64,000 nucleotides of DNA from Lentihominibacter hominis (GTDB lineage Bacteria; Bacillota; Clostridia; Peptostreptococcales; Anaerovoracaceae), in contig NZ_JACRTA010000002.1 in the NCBI RefSeq assembly GCF_014385065.1, forward strand, positions 124,001-188,000. The letters run 5' to 3'. Shown here in pieces: positions 46,087-55,759 of this stretch. The stretch's first letter is position 1; every line of letters starts with the position of its first letter. Under the pieces are notes generated by a model. It was not told the DNA's origin, made no database searches, and saw only the letters and a list, made by a program, of their open reading frames with translations. The position numbers and the translations under genes were made by a program.

Positions 46087-47625
46087 ATGCTTTCCAAGAT
46101 AAGGACAGCAACGCTCAAAGGGATAGATGGCTGTGTGGTAACTGTAGAAGCTGATATACACAGAGGTCTTCCTCTATTGACGGTAGTAGGCCTTGCTGAC
46201 GTTACAATAAAGGAGGCCTGTAAACGTATCAAACCGGCTATAATAAATTCAGGATATAGTTTTCCTAATGAAAGAGTGACGGTTAATCTGTCGCCTGCAG
46301 GAAAAAGAAAGGAAGGAAGTCATTTTGATTTGCCCATCGCTGTGGCAATAATATCTTTGCAGCATGGAGGTATTGATATACGTGATACCGCTCTGATGGG
46401 GGAGGTATCACTGGATGGAAAAATAAATCCTGTAAACGGGATCTTACCACTTGCTTTGAGTGTGAGAAAAGCAGGAATTAAAAATATAATTCTTCCGCTC
46501 AAAAATGCTCAAGAGGCATCGGTTTTAAAAGATATGAATGTATTTCCTGTTACAGATCTGTGTCAGGTTACAGATCATATTTTCGGAATAGAGAAAATAA
46601 AGGTATATAGATGTAATGAAATATCCGGAAATAAAAATGAGAACAGAGATTTTTCTCAGGTTATAGGGCAGGAAACTGCCAAAAGGGCGGTGACTATCGG
46701 AGCTGCCGGAAATCATGGAATATTGATGATAGGAAGCCCTGGGTGTGGGAAAACTATGATAGCTAAACGTATACCTACGATAATGCCGGAACTCACATAT
46801 GAAGAAAAACTTGAGATCACAGGGATATACAGTGTTGCAGGGCTTCTGAAACAAGGTCAGGCCATAGTAAGTGAGAGGCCCTTCAGAGATCCACATCATA
46901 CGACTTCAAAAGCGGCATTGATAGGTGGAGGAAAGAAGCCTCGGCCGGGAGAATTATCTCTGGCTCACAGAGGAGTGCTTTTTTTGGACGAATTAGGAGA
47001 ATTTGAAAGCAGTGTTATAGATACCATGAGGCAGCCCGTAGAAGATGGCTTTATAAGGATAAAGCGTCAATCTGATGAGGTGATATTTCCCTCAAAAGTA
47101 ATGATAGTAGCTGCCGCCAATCCATGCAGATGCGGCAATTTATGGGATGAGAAAAAAGTTTGTACATGCACAGACAGACAGCTTGATAATTATATGAAAA
47201 AACTTTACGGACCTTTTTCCGATAGGATAGATATGCATATAAAAATGAGTCCTGTTGAAGGAAGTGAGATAATAAACGCAGGAAGGGCAGTACGTGTGAT
47301 GTCATCAAATCAAATGAGAAAAAAAGTAAATGATGCGGTGGCTTTGCAGCGTGAAAGGTATCGAAATACAGTGTATGAAAATAACGGGAGTCTGGATGAG
47401 CGAGGTATAAAACAATTTTGTATGCCTGACACAAATGGTTTGAAATTGATGTCGGAAGCCTATGAGAAAATGGGGATATCTATGAGAGCTTACGGCAAAC
47501 TTTTGAAAATATCCAGAACCATAGCAGATCTTCAACAGGACAGAGAAATAAGAGAAGAACATGTGGCTGAAGCATTGATGTACAGAATATCTTCCGTAAG
47601 AAATCAGGGTATCCGAAGGTTTTGA
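46087..47625 (+). CDS. comM: YifB/ComM-family Mg-chelatase-like AAA+ ATPase
   Basis: A 512-residue ATPase related to ComM, which promotes branch migration during natural transformation. The N-terminal domain is a Lon-protease-like fold (residues 1 to about 170), followed by the Mg-chelatase AAA+ module with Walker A GSPGCGKTM near 220, Walker B LFLDELGEF near 300, and a Cys cluster CRCGNLWDEKKVCTC near 345. A GGGGTGAGAAGGG site precedes the ATG. Neighbours yraN and dprA fit a DNA uptake or processing role. Confidence 0.94.
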   Translation: MLSKIRTATLKGIDGCVVTVEADIHRGLPLLTVVGLADVTIKEACKRIKPAIINSGYSFPNERVTVNLSPAGKRKEGSHFDLPIAVAIISLQHGGIDIRDTALMGEVSLDGKINPVNGILPLALSVRKAGIKNIILPLKNAQEASVLKDMNVFPVTDLCQVTDHIFGIEKIKVYRCNEISGNKNENRDFSQVIGQETAKRAVTIGAAGNHGILMIGSPGCGKTMIAKRIPTIMPELTYEEKLEITGIYSVAGLLKQGQAIVSERPFRDPHHTTSKAALIGGGKKPRPGELSLAHRGVLFLDELGEFESSVIDTMRQPVEDGFIRIKRQSDEVIFPSKVMIVAAANPCRCGNLWDEKKVCTCTDRQLDNYMKKLYGPFSDRIDMHIKMSPVEGSEIINAGRAVRVMSSNQMRKKVNDAVALQRERYRNTVYENNGSLDERGIKQFCMPDTNGLKLMSEAYEKMGISMRAYGKLLKISRTIADLQQDREIREEHVAEALMYRISSVRNQGIRRF

Positions 47626-47645
47626 AATATTAGGGAGGTTGGAAT

Positions 47646-48518
47646 ATGAAAAGCAGTATAAAAAATATAGAAAGAATAACGCCGGGTATGCATCAATATC
47701 CTCAGCTTTTGAAAGAAATATGCGATTATCCTAAAGAGCTTTTTTGCAGAGGAGATATTTCTCTGCTGAAAAAGAGGTGTGTAGCAGTGGTGGGTTCCAG
47801 GAATACTACCGTATATGGAAGGAGTACAGCTGTCAAATTTTCCGGGCAGCTGTCAAGGGCCGGACTTGCTGTCGTAAGTGGTATGGCAAAAGGTATAGAT
47901 ACTTGCGCTCATAGGGGAGCGCTTGATGTTGGAGGAAAGACAATAGCAGTCTTGGGCTGTGGTATAAATGTATGCTATCCCAAATCAAATCTTGAATTGA
48001 AGAATGATATAGAAGAAAAAGGTCTCGTGATATCTGAATATTCTCCGGATACAGTTCCGCAGAGATACTTTTTTCCACAGAGGAACAGAATAATAAGCGG
48101 TCTTTGTGAGGTGACGATAGTGGTTCAGGCAGGAAACAGCAGCGGAGCTCTTATTACAGCAGAGTGTTCTGCGGATCAGGGACGTGATGTTTGTGCTGTC
48201 CCGGGGAATGTGGACAGTCAATATAATATGGGAAGCAATAAATTGATAAAAGAGGGCGCAATACCTGTGCTGAGTCCCGGCGATGTCTTTGAGCTGCTCG
48301 GAGTAAATACGGAAGATGACAAAGAAACAGAAGAAATATTGGGGAGCACGGAGAGATGTATTTATTCTGCGTTGAAAAAACATGGAGAATTAAGACTTGA
48401 TCAGCTTTGTGAGATCTTGTCAAAACCACCTTCATACATTGCGGGAATTGTAACTGTAATGGAAATGAAGGGCTTTGTTTTTTCGAATCTTGGAAAAATT
48501 TTTATTGCAAAAGGATAA
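47646..48518 (+). CDS. dprA: DNA-processing protein DprA
   Basis: A 290-residue protein that loads RecA on incoming single-stranded DNA. The Rossmann-like core has VGSRNTTVYGR near residue 47, VVSGMAKGIDTCAHRGAL near 78, AVLGCGINVCYP near 103 and SGALITAECSADQGRDVCAV near 165. A winged-helix domain occupies the last 60 residues. The N-terminal SAM-like domain is shorter than usual, so the protein is at the small end of the family. AGGGAGG precedes the ATG. Confidence 0.95.
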   Translation: MKSSIKNIERITPGMHQYPQLLKEICDYPKELFCRGDISLLKKRCVAVVGSRNTTVYGRSTAVKFSGQLSRAGLAVVSGMAKGIDTCAHRGALDVGGKTIAVLGCGINVCYPKSNLELKNDIEEKGLVISEYSPDTVPQRYFFPQRNRIISGLCEVTIVVQAGNSSGALITAECSADQGRDVCAVPGNVDSQYNMGSNKLIKEGAIPVLSPGDVFELLGVNTEDDKETEEILGSTERCIYSALKKHGELRLDQLCEILSKPPSYIAGIVTVMEMKGFVFSNLGKIFIAKG

Positions 48519-48575
48519 AAATATACATATAATCAAATACTAGAAGCTAAACTTAGGTAAAAAGGAGGGGTCTTC

Positions 48576-50633
48576 ATGGCTGCAGCAAAAAAAATACTGG
48601 TAATTGTCGAGTCACCATCGAAGGCTAAGACAATAGGGAAATTTTTAGGGGGACGTTATAAAGTCATTGCTTCGGTGGGACATGTGCGTGATCTGCCTAA
48701 AAGTAAGCTGGGCATAGATATAGAGAATGATTTTGAACCCCAATACATATCGATAAGAGGTAAAGGGGATATAATAAAAGAATTAAAGAAAGAAGCCAAG
48801 AATGCATCTAAAGTCTATCTTGCAACTGACCCGGACAGAGAAGGAGAAGCTATATCTTGGCATTTGGCGTTTTTGCTGGGAATAGATGCAGCAACGCCTT
48901 GCAGAATTGTGTTTAATGAAATAACCGAAAAAGCAATTAAGGATGCGATAAAGAAGCCGAGACCTATAGATCTGAGTCTTGTAGATGCGCAGCAGGCCAG
49001 AAGGGTGCTCGACAGATTGGTAGGATATCAAATAAGTCCTCTTTTATGGAGAAAGATACGACGAGGCTTGAGCGCCGGACGTGTACAATCCGCAGCGTTA
49101 AAGATAATTTGTGACAGAGAAAATGAGATAAAAAAATTTAAGCCTCAGGAATTTTGGACTATTACAGCTGAGTTTGAAAAGGAGAAAAATTTTATAGCAA
49201 AACTCGTAGAGTTTAAAGGAAAAAAGCTTTTAATTGAGAACAAAGTTCATAACGATGAGATATTGGCAGTTCTTAAACAGGGAAAATATATAGTAAAGGA
49301 TCTTGAAGAAAAAGATAGGATGAGAAGAGCTGCTGCTCCGTTTACAACCAGCAGCCTTCAGCAGGATGCTGCCAATAAACTTAATTTTTCAACTAAAAAG
49401 ACCATGATGATAGCACAGCAGCTTTATGAAGGTGTTGAAGTAAAAGGCAGAGGAACCATAGGCCTTGTATCGTATATCAGAACGGATTCGGTGAGAATAT
49501 CGGATGAAGCAAGGGCTGCATCCAGAGAATTTATCATAAATTCTCTGGGAGAAAAGTATTACGGAGGTAATATATATAAAAATAAAAAAAAGGATGTTCA
49601 GGATGCTCATGAGGCTATAAGACCAAGTTATGTAGAACTTGAGCCGGAAATCATAAAAGATTCTTTGAGTAAGGATCAGTTCAAGCTGTACAGCCTTATA
49701 TGGAACAGGTTCGTCGCCAGCCAGATGGCGCCTGCTAAATTCAAATCTGTAAATGCTGTCATAGAGAACGGTGAGTATGACTTTAAAGCAGTCGGTTCAA
49801 AAATGCTCTTTGACGGATTTCTTAAAATTTACTCATCTGCAAAAGATGATGAAGAGGACAGGCTTCTTCCTGACATGTCAAAGGGGGAAGAGTTAAAAGC
49901 TGTAAATGTGGAAGGTCAGCAGAATTTCACACAACCTCCGGCAAGATTTACAGAAGCCAGTCTTGTTAAAGATCTTGAAGAAAAAGATATAGGTCGTCCC
50001 AGCACATATGCTCCTATCGTGGCGACTCTCATAGATAGAAAATATATTTCAAAAGAAAAAAAATCATTGATTCCTACAGAGCTTGGGTTTATAGTAACTG
50101 ATATGATGGAGCAATATTTCAAAGAGATAGTAGACACAGGTTTTACAGCTCAAATGGAAGAAAATCTCGATGATATAGAAACAAAGGGTGTCAGATGGAA
50201 ATCTGTAATTGAAGGATTTTATGATACTCTCAAAGATGAGCTTCAGATTGCTGATGAACAGATTGAAAAGGTTGAGTTCAAAGAGGAACCGACAGGTGAG
50301 CTTTGTGAAAAATGCGGCAAACCTATGGTTATCAAACATGGACGCTTTGGAGCATTTGCGGCATGTACAGGATATCCGGAATGTAAGAATACAAAGCCGA
50401 TCGTTCAATCTATCGATGTCAAATGTCCCGAATGCGGCAAAGATATAGTTGCCAGAAAAAGTAAAAGAGGAAGACTTTTCTATGGGTGTAGCGGGTATCC
50501 TGAGTGTACTCAGGTTTTTTGGAATAAGCCGGTAGATAAGAAATGTCCGAAATGTGGCTCGCTTCTTGTGGAGAAAAAAAGTAAAGATAGCAAATATGCT
50601 TGTTCTAACAGTGAGTGTGATTACAAAGAATAA
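48576..50633 (+). CDS. topA: DNA topoisomerase I
   Basis: A 685-residue type IA enzyme that relaxes negative supercoils. The TOPRIM domain starts VIVESPSKAKTIGKFLG, the DxD motif is in ATDPDREGEAISWHL near residue 88, and the active-site Tyr is in SYIRTDS near 300. Three C-terminal zinc ribbons follow, each with four Cys (CEKCGKPM...CTGYPEC; CPECGKDI...CSGYPEC; CPKCGSLL...CSNSEC). AAAGGAGGGG precedes the ATG. dprA lies before it, as in many Firmicutes. Confidence 0.98.
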   Translation: MAAAKKILVIVESPSKAKTIGKFLGGRYKVIASVGHVRDLPKSKLGIDIENDFEPQYISIRGKGDIIKELKKEAKNASKVYLATDPDREGEAISWHLAFLLGIDAATPCRIVFNEITEKAIKDAIKKPRPIDLSLVDAQQARRVLDRLVGYQISPLLWRKIRRGLSAGRVQSAALKIICDRENEIKKFKPQEFWTITAEFEKEKNFIAKLVEFKGKKLLIENKVHNDEILAVLKQGKYIVKDLEEKDRMRRAAAPFTTSSLQQDAANKLNFSTKKTMMIAQQLYEGVEVKGRGTIGLVSYIRTDSVRISDEARAASREFIINSLGEKYYGGNIYKNKKKDVQDAHEAIRPSYVELEPEIIKDSLSKDQFKLYSLIWNRFVASQMAPAKFKSVNAVIENGEYDFKAVGSKMLFDGFLKIYSSAKDDEEDRLLPDMSKGEELKAVNVEGQQNFTQPPARFTEASLVKDLEEKDIGRPSTYAPIVATLIDRKYISKEKKSLIPTELGFIVTDMMEQYFKEIVDTGFTAQMEENLDDIETKGVRWKSVIEGFYDTLKDELQIADEQIEKVEFKEEPTGELCEKCGKPMVIKHGRFGAFAACTGYPECKNTKPIVQSIDVKCPECGKDIVARKSKRGRLFYGCSGYPECTQVFWNKPVDKKCPKCGSLLVEKKSKDSKYACSNSECDYKE

Positions 50634-50676
50634 AGGCATCAGAGTCCTGTTATGAATTATGAAAAAGGAGGTAAAT

Positions 50677-51216
50677 ATGGTACAATTTCATGCAACAACA
50701 ATTGTGGCAGTAAAGAGAGGACCTGACGATATCTGCATAGGCGGAGACGGACAGGTGACAATGGGAGAAACCGCCATTATGAAAAATGGCGCGAAAAAAG
50801 TAAAAAAAATATATAAGAATACTGTAGTTACGGGCTTTGCGGGGTCTGTAGCTGATGCTTTTTCGCTTACAGAAAAGTTTGAGAGCAAACTGGATGAGCA
50901 CGGAGGAAATTTAAAGAGAGCTGCGGTGGCTCTGGCTCAGCTTTGGCGTTCGGATAAAGCCATGAGAAATTTGGAAGCACTGATGATAGTGGCTGATAAA
51001 GAAGATATGCTGGTGCTTTCCGGGACGGGAGAAGTTATTGAACCTGATCAGCCGTTTGTAGCTATAGGTTCGGGAGGTAATTATGCATATTCAGCCGCTA
51101 ATGCACTTTACAACAACACAGATTTGGGTGCGGAAGAAATTGTGAGAAAATCATTGGAGATAGCGGCGTCCATATGTGTATACACCAATGATCATATTTC
51201 TGTAGAAAAATTATAG
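50677..51216 (+). CDS. hslV: ATP-dependent protease subunit HslV (ClpQ)
   Basis: A 179-residue proteasome-like peptidase. The likely active-site Thr is in FHATTIVAVKR (residues 5-15) after removal of a short N-terminal piece. CIGGDGQVTMG and GFAGSVADAF are conserved. It forms a double hexamer capped by HslU. The ATG at 50677 follows AAAGGAGG; a start six codons upstream is less likely. hslU follows after ten bases; codY follows further on, the order known from Bacillus. Confidence 0.96.
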   Translation: MVQFHATTIVAVKRGPDDICIGGDGQVTMGETAIMKNGAKKVKKIYKNTVVTGFAGSVADAFSLTEKFESKLDEHGGNLKRAAVALAQLWRSDKAMRNLEALMIVADKEDMLVLSGTGEVIEPDQPFVAIGSGGNYAYSAANALYNNTDLGAEEIVRKSLEIAASICVYTNDHISVEKL

Positions 51217-51226
51217 GAGGTGAAGT

Positions 51227-52660
51227 ATGGCCAATAAACTTTATCAGATGACGCCTAAAGAAATAGTAGGCGAACTGGATAAATATATAATAGGGCAAGA
51301 TGAAGCAAAAAAATCTGTAGCCATCGCTTTGAGAAACAGATACAGAAGAAGCTTGCTTTCAGAAGAGATGCGGGAGGAAATAACCCCTAAGAATATTTTG
51401 ATGATGGGGCCTACAGGATGCGGTAAAACAGAGATAGCCAGAAGGCTTGCGAAACTCATGGATGCACCATTTGTCAAAGTGGAAGCGACTAAATTTACTG
51501 AAGTGGGCTATGTGGGACGAGATGTGGATTCGATGGTCAGAGATCTGGTTGAAGCATCTGTCAGAATTACGAAACAGGCCATGTTGGAAGAAAAATATTC
51601 TGTTGCCGATGAGATAGTAGAAGAAAAAATCATAGAAGCGATAATACCCGGCAAGAAGAAATCCGCTTCCAATAATCAAAACAGAGGACCATTTGATTTT
51701 ATATTGGGAAATACAGGGTATCTTACTCAGAAAGAACAGTATGAACAGCAGAAACAGGCAAGCGATGAAAAAGATCAACAGCCTGATATGCTGGCAAGAG
51801 AGCAGGTTAGACAGCAGCTTAGGGAAGGGCTGCTGGAAGAGCAGTATATAGAGATACAAGTAACTGATGCTCCTAAGACAAACTCATTAGATATGGGAAA
51901 TGAAGGTATGAGCATAGCCATCGGAAATATTTTCGGTGATATGGCGCCTAAAAAGATGAAAAATAAAAAAGTGAAAGTCAAAGATGCGAGAAAGATCTTA
52001 AGAGAGGAAGAGGCCCAAAATCTCATAGATATGGATCAGGTGACGGATGATGCATTGCAGAATGCAGAACAGAACGGGATAATTTTTATAGATGAGATCG
52101 ATAAGATAGCCTCCGGATCCAGTTACAGAAGCGGAGCAGATGTTTCCAGAGAGGGCGTTCAAAGAGACATTCTTCCTATAGTTGAAGGAAGTGTGATAAA
52201 CACTAAACATGGACCGGTAAAAACAGATCACATACTATTTATAGGCGCAGGTGCATTTCATACGGCGAAGCCTACAGATTTGATACCTGAACTTCAGGGG
52301 CGTTTTCCTATAAGAGTGGAACTTGAGAATCTTGATAAAGATACTTTTGTCAAGATACTGACAGTTCCTGAAAACGCACTTCTAAAACAACATAAAGCAT
52401 TACTTGAGACTGAAGGCATAGAAATAGAATTTACAGAAGAGGCTATTGATGAGATTGCCACCATGGCATTTTTAATGAATGAGCAGACAGAAAATATAGG
52501 AGCAAGAAGACTGCATACTATATTGGAGAAACTGCTGGAAGATATATCCTTTAATATTCCGGACATGGATGAAGAAAAGATCACGATAGACCAGCAATAT
52601 GTAAAAGAAAAATTTGCTGAGAAGATACATCCGGATGATATAGATAAATATATACTGTAA
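51227..52660 (+). CDS. hslU: ATPase subunit HslU (ClpY) of the HslVU protease
   Basis: A 477-residue AAA+ unfoldase. Walker A is GPTGCGKTE near residue 62, the pore motif is in EATKFTEVGYVGRDVDSMV near 85-103, Walker B is IIFIDEIDKIA near 285, and the arginine-finger region is in QGRFPIRVEL. The I domain (about 110-240) is longer and more acidic than in E. coli. It feeds unfolded proteins into HslV. GGAGGTGA precedes the ATG. Confidence 0.97.
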   Translation: MANKLYQMTPKEIVGELDKYIIGQDEAKKSVAIALRNRYRRSLLSEEMREEITPKNILMMGPTGCGKTEIARRLAKLMDAPFVKVEATKFTEVGYVGRDVDSMVRDLVEASVRITKQAMLEEKYSVADEIVEEKIIEAIIPGKKKSASNNQNRGPFDFILGNTGYLTQKEQYEQQKQASDEKDQQPDMLAREQVRQQLREGLLEEQYIEIQVTDAPKTNSLDMGNEGMSIAIGNIFGDMAPKKMKNKKVKVKDARKILREEEAQNLIDMDQVTDDALQNAEQNGIIFIDEIDKIASGSSYRSGADVSREGVQRDILPIVEGSVINTKHGPVKTDHILFIGAGAFHTAKPTDLIPELQGRFPIRVELENLDKDTFVKILTVPENALLKQHKALLETEGIEIEFTEEAIDEIATMAFLMNEQTENIGARRLHTILEKLLEDISFNIPDMDEEKITIDQQYVKEKFAEKIHPDDIDKYIL

Positions 52661-52677
52661 TCATTTTGTTTATGGTT

Positions 52678-52721
52678 AAACTCCATAGAAATCCGCGAAC
52701 TTTCAGATGGCTATGGAGTTT
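52678..52721 (+). terminator. Terminator-like hairpin after hslU
   Basis: AAACTCCATAG and CTATGGAGTTT form an 11-bp stem with a long 22-base loop. Only a few T residues follow. The 247-base gap up to codY also holds the codY promoter. Confidence 0.6.
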
Positions 52722-52803
52722 CGTTATGTTGGTGCGATAACGATATAAGCAAGAAAAGTTGTAGAAAAACAGCAGGTTTGTGTTAGTTGTGTGAAAATAC
52801 AAT

Positions 52804-52818
52804 ACTTTTTTGAAAAAT
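52804..52818 (+). promoter_or_regulatory. CodY-box-like site upstream of codY
   Basis: ACTTTTTTGAAAAAT matches the CodY consensus AATTTTCWGAAAATT at 12 of 15 positions and lies just before the codY -35 element, suggesting autoregulation. A+T-rich background makes chance matches common. Confidence 0.35.
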
Positions 52819-52829
52819 CAAAAAAATCG

Positions 52830-52858
52830 TTGCTTTATTGAGGGAAAATATATATAAT
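52830..52858 (+). promoter_or_regulatory. Promoter of codY
   Basis: TTGCTT at 52830-52835, 17 bases, TATAAT at 52853-52858, 50 bases before the codY start codon. Confidence 0.6.
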
Positions 52859-52907
52859 ACTATTAAATATGTAAAAAAATTCAAATCTAAACAGATGAGG
52901 TAATAAA

Positions 52908-53681
52908 ATGAGCGATATTTTAAAGAAAATAAGAAGATTGAATTGGATGCTACAGGAAAGCCCTACAGGAGCGTTTTCATTCGACGAAATGTGCAGACTT
53001 ATGAGTGAATTTATGGATGCCAACGTTTATATAACAAACAGAAACGGCAAAGTTATCGGCGTGGGCTATAAAATCAAATCTGACAGTGTTGTAATGACTG
53101 ATACGGAAAAAGGAACAAAAGTATTTCCGGAAGAATATAATGAAGAACTGATGAGAGTCAGAGAGACTACTGCCAATTTGTCTGGCGAAGAAGCTCTTAA
53201 AATCTTCAAATATGATTATGACACATCGGACAAGCTGCACACTATAATCCCTATTCTGGGAGGCGGCAAGAGATGGGGAACGTTGGTTCTTACCAGATAT
53301 TCACCTTCGTTTTCGGAGGAGGATCTTGTCATAGGAGAATATGGCGCTACGGTTGTAGGTATGGAGATACAGAGAAAGAAATCTCTTGAAAGAGAAGAAG
53401 AAAGAGAAATCGCAATGGTACAGATGGCTATAGGGACTCTTTCCTATTCGGAAATCGAAGCTGTTCAACAGATTTTTGCTGAACTTGATGGAGATGAAGG
53501 ACTGCTGGTTGCAAGTAAGATTGCGGACAGATCAGGAATAACGAGATCTGTTATAGTTAATGCTTTAAGAAAACTTGAAAGCGCCGGCGTAGTGGAATCA
53601 AGATCTTTGGGAATGAAGGGTACGAGAATCAAAATTACTAATTCCAAATTTAAAGATGAACTGAATAAAATGACTATATAA
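52908..53681 (+). CDS. codY: Global nutrient regulator CodY
   Basis: A 257-residue dimeric regulator that senses GTP and branched-chain amino acids and represses or activates many genes on nutrient change. The N-terminal GAF domain (to about 155) has the ligand region FDEMCRLMSEFMDANVYITN; the C-terminal winged helix has VASKIADRSGITRSVIVNAL near residue 205, the highly conserved recognition element of CodY. Separated from hslVU by 247 bases with its own promoter and a possible CodY box, and ended by a terminator. Confidence 0.98.
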   Translation: MSDILKKIRRLNWMLQESPTGAFSFDEMCRLMSEFMDANVYITNRNGKVIGVGYKIKSDSVVMTDTEKGTKVFPEEYNEELMRVRETTANLSGEEALKIFKYDYDTSDKLHTIIPILGGGKRWGTLVLTRYSPSFSEEDLVIGEYGATVVGMEIQRKKSLEREEEREIAMVQMAIGTLSYSEIEAVQQIFAELDGDEGLLVASKIADRSGITRSVIVNALRKLESAGVVESRSLGMKGTRIKITNSKFKDELNKMTI

Positions 53682-53694
53682 GAATAAAAGATAA

Positions 53695-53738
53695 CAAAAA
53701 CTCTTGTTTTGCATATTATGTAAAGCAGGAGTTTTTTT
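53695..53738 (+). terminator. Intrinsic terminator of codY
   Basis: AAAAACTC with TTTTGC pairs with GCAGGAGTTTTT, leaving an A-rich loop, followed by T residues. Confidence 0.85.
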
Positions 53739-53780
53739 ATATTTGGTTAAGTATTTCATTCTTCTGTATTGGAGGAGATT

Positions 53781-54446
53781 ATGGCCAGAAAAAGATTCAA
53801 AAAAAGACGCAGCATCTGGAAAGGCGCGTCTATAGGAATGATTATTACAGCATTCATCTGTATTGGGGTGTTTATATGGATTAAAACTGTAGTGGAGCCT
53901 AATTTGGAAGAGGTTTCTAAGATGAGAGCAGAAGTTCTCGTTTCAAGAGCCGTTAATAAAGCTCTTACAGAGCAGTTTCAAAAAGAAGGAGGACAGGATG
54001 AGCTGTTCATAGTTAAAAAGAATGAAGAAGGAAAAACTGAGATGGTTCAGGCAGATTCCATGGCTATAAATGTGCTGATGACACAGCTTACTGCTAATCT
54101 GCAAAAGTCTTTTAAGAGTATGGATGAAGAACCTCTCGAAGTACCGATAGGTACGCTTATCGGAAGTAAACTGTTTTCGCAGACGGGACCATCTATGGAC
54201 CTCAAAGTGGTTCCCACAAGTGTACTGTCAACTGATTTTAAAACGGAATTTGAATCTAAAGCCATAAATCAGACAAAATATAAGATATACATAATTCTTA
54301 AATGCAGGGTAAAAGTGATGGCGCCGTTTTGTTCAAGTACGTTTAATACATCCAGTACTATACTCCTTGCAGAGACTGTGATACTGGGAGAAGTTCCTGA
54401 TAGTTTCGTACAGGTGCCTAAAGAAGATATTTTAGATGTAACATAA
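53781..54446 (+). CDS. yunB: YunB-family sporulation protein
   Basis: A 221-residue protein with a basic N-terminus (ARKRFKKRRSIWKG) and one membrane helix at about residues 18-38; the rest is outside the membrane. The segments MRAEVLVSRAVNKALTEQ and VPIGTLIGSKLFSQTGPSMD match YunB, a sporulation-associated protein of Bacillus and clostridia whose precise role is unclear. It is the best evidence in this window that the organism forms spores. The ATG at 53781 follows GGAGGAG. hflX begins 24 bases later. Confidence 0.9.
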   Translation: MARKRFKKRRSIWKGASIGMIITAFICIGVFIWIKTVVEPNLEEVSKMRAEVLVSRAVNKALTEQFQKEGGQDELFIVKKNEEGKTEMVQADSMAINVLMTQLTANLQKSFKSMDEEPLEVPIGTLIGSKLFSQTGPSMDLKVVPTSVLSTDFKTEFESKAINQTKYKIYIILKCRVKVMAPFCSSTFNTSSTILLAETVILGEVPDSFVQVPKEDILDVT

Positions 54447-54470
54447 ACAAAAGTATGGTAATATAATGTC

Positions 54471-55757
54471 ATGCTTAGATTTAATGATAGTAACGAAATA
54501 ATTACAGAAGAATATAAAGCCATACTGGTGGGGATACAGATTGAAGAAGATGTTTCCTATTCAATGGATGAGCTGGAAGGACTTGCAGAAGCAGACTCTA
54601 TAGAAGTATCCGGCCGTATCATACAGTCTCTGGAAAAACCAAACACTGCCACACTGATAGGTAAGGGCAAGGTTGAGGAGCTTGCGCAGATGTGTTCCAA
54701 TATGGAGATAGATATGGTAATATTTAATGAGGAACTTTCCGGAGTGCAAATGAGGAATCTTGAAGATTCTATCGGTGTCAGAGTGATAGACAGGACTATT
54801 CTGATTCTCGATATATTTGCCGACCGGGCGATATCTAAAGAAGGAAAACTACAGATAGAGCTTGCGCAACTTCAATATAGGATGCCAAGACTTACGGGAT
54901 TCGGTAAATCATTATCCCGTCTTGGAGGAGGGATCGGGACAAGAGGTCCCGGTGAAAAAAAGCTGGAGACCGACAGACGTCATATATCTAAGAGGATTGA
55001 TGATATAAAAGCTGAGCTTAAGAAAGCTGCAAAAAACAGACAGACGCAGAGATCAGGGCGGGAAAAGTCACATATACCCGTTGTTGCTCTGGTGGGATAC
55101 ACAAATTCCGGAAAATCGGCAGTTATGAATAAGCTTCTTGCTATGACTGATAAGGAAGAAAAAACAGTTTCATCACAGAACATGCTTTTTGCCACACTGG
55201 ATCCTCAGCACAGAAAGATTTCCGTTGAAAACGGGAGTGAATTTATTCTGATAGATACTGTGGGTTTTGTAAGTAAACTTCCTCATAGTCTGGTAGAAGC
55301 CTTTAAATCTACCCTTGAAGAGGTCAAATACGCGGATCTTCTCATACATGTGGTGGATAGTTCTTATGATAACAGAGATTTTCAGATAGAGGTTACGGAT
55401 AAGGTTATAGATCAACTGGGGGCCGGCAGTAAAAGAAAGCTTATGGCATACAATAAAATAGATATTGCTGAGGAACTTCCCCTGGATGTCAGCGGCCATG
55501 ATGCAGTATATATTTCAGCAAAAACAGGAGAAAATATGGAGCTGCTGCTTTCTTCCGTAAAAGAGAAGATCTTCGGGAAGCGGATTCATGCTGTGCTGTT
55601 AATTCCGTATGACAGAGGTGCAGTCACATCATATTTGTGTGAAAATGCAGAGATTATATCTATGGAATATGAAGCTGAGGGAACATTAATTGAAGGAAGA
55701 TTTGACCGTAATGATTATGAAAAATATAAAAGTTTTACAAAAGATGGAGAAAAGTAA
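54471..55757 (+). CDS. hflX: Ribosome-associated GTPase HflX
   Basis: A 428-residue GTPase that binds the 50S subunit and rescues stalled or heat-damaged ribosomes. The N-terminal domain has NTATLIGKGKVEEL near residue 60, and a glycine-rich GGGIGTRGPGEKKLE near 150. The G domain has G1 GYTNSGKSAVMN near 210, DTVGFVSKLPHSLVEAF near 262 and YNKIDIA near 325. The start codon has only a weak ribosome binding site. Two bases separate its end from the next gene. Confidence 0.95.
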   Translation: MLRFNDSNEIITEEYKAILVGIQIEEDVSYSMDELEGLAEADSIEVSGRIIQSLEKPNTATLIGKGKVEELAQMCSNMEIDMVIFNEELSGVQMRNLEDSIGVRVIDRTILILDIFADRAISKEGKLQIELAQLQYRMPRLTGFGKSLSRLGGGIGTRGPGEKKLETDRRHISKRIDDIKAELKKAAKNRQTQRSGREKSHIPVVALVGYTNSGKSAVMNKLLAMTDKEEKTVSSQNMLFATLDPQHRKISVENGSEFILIDTVGFVSKLPHSLVEAFKSTLEEVKYADLLIHVVDSSYDNRDFQIEVTDKVIDQLGAGSKRKLMAYNKIDIAEELPLDVSGHDAVYISAKTGENMELLLSSVKEKIFGKRIHAVLLIPYDRGAVTSYLCENAEIISMEYEAEGTLIEGRFDRNDYEKYKSFTKDGEK

Positions 55758-55759
55758 CC

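Noticed and set aside
50064..50639. Minus-strand reading frame of 191 codons at the end of topA
   Set aside because: Antisense to the topA zinc-ribbon region, which is clearly coding; the predicted protein is of biased composition without a domain.
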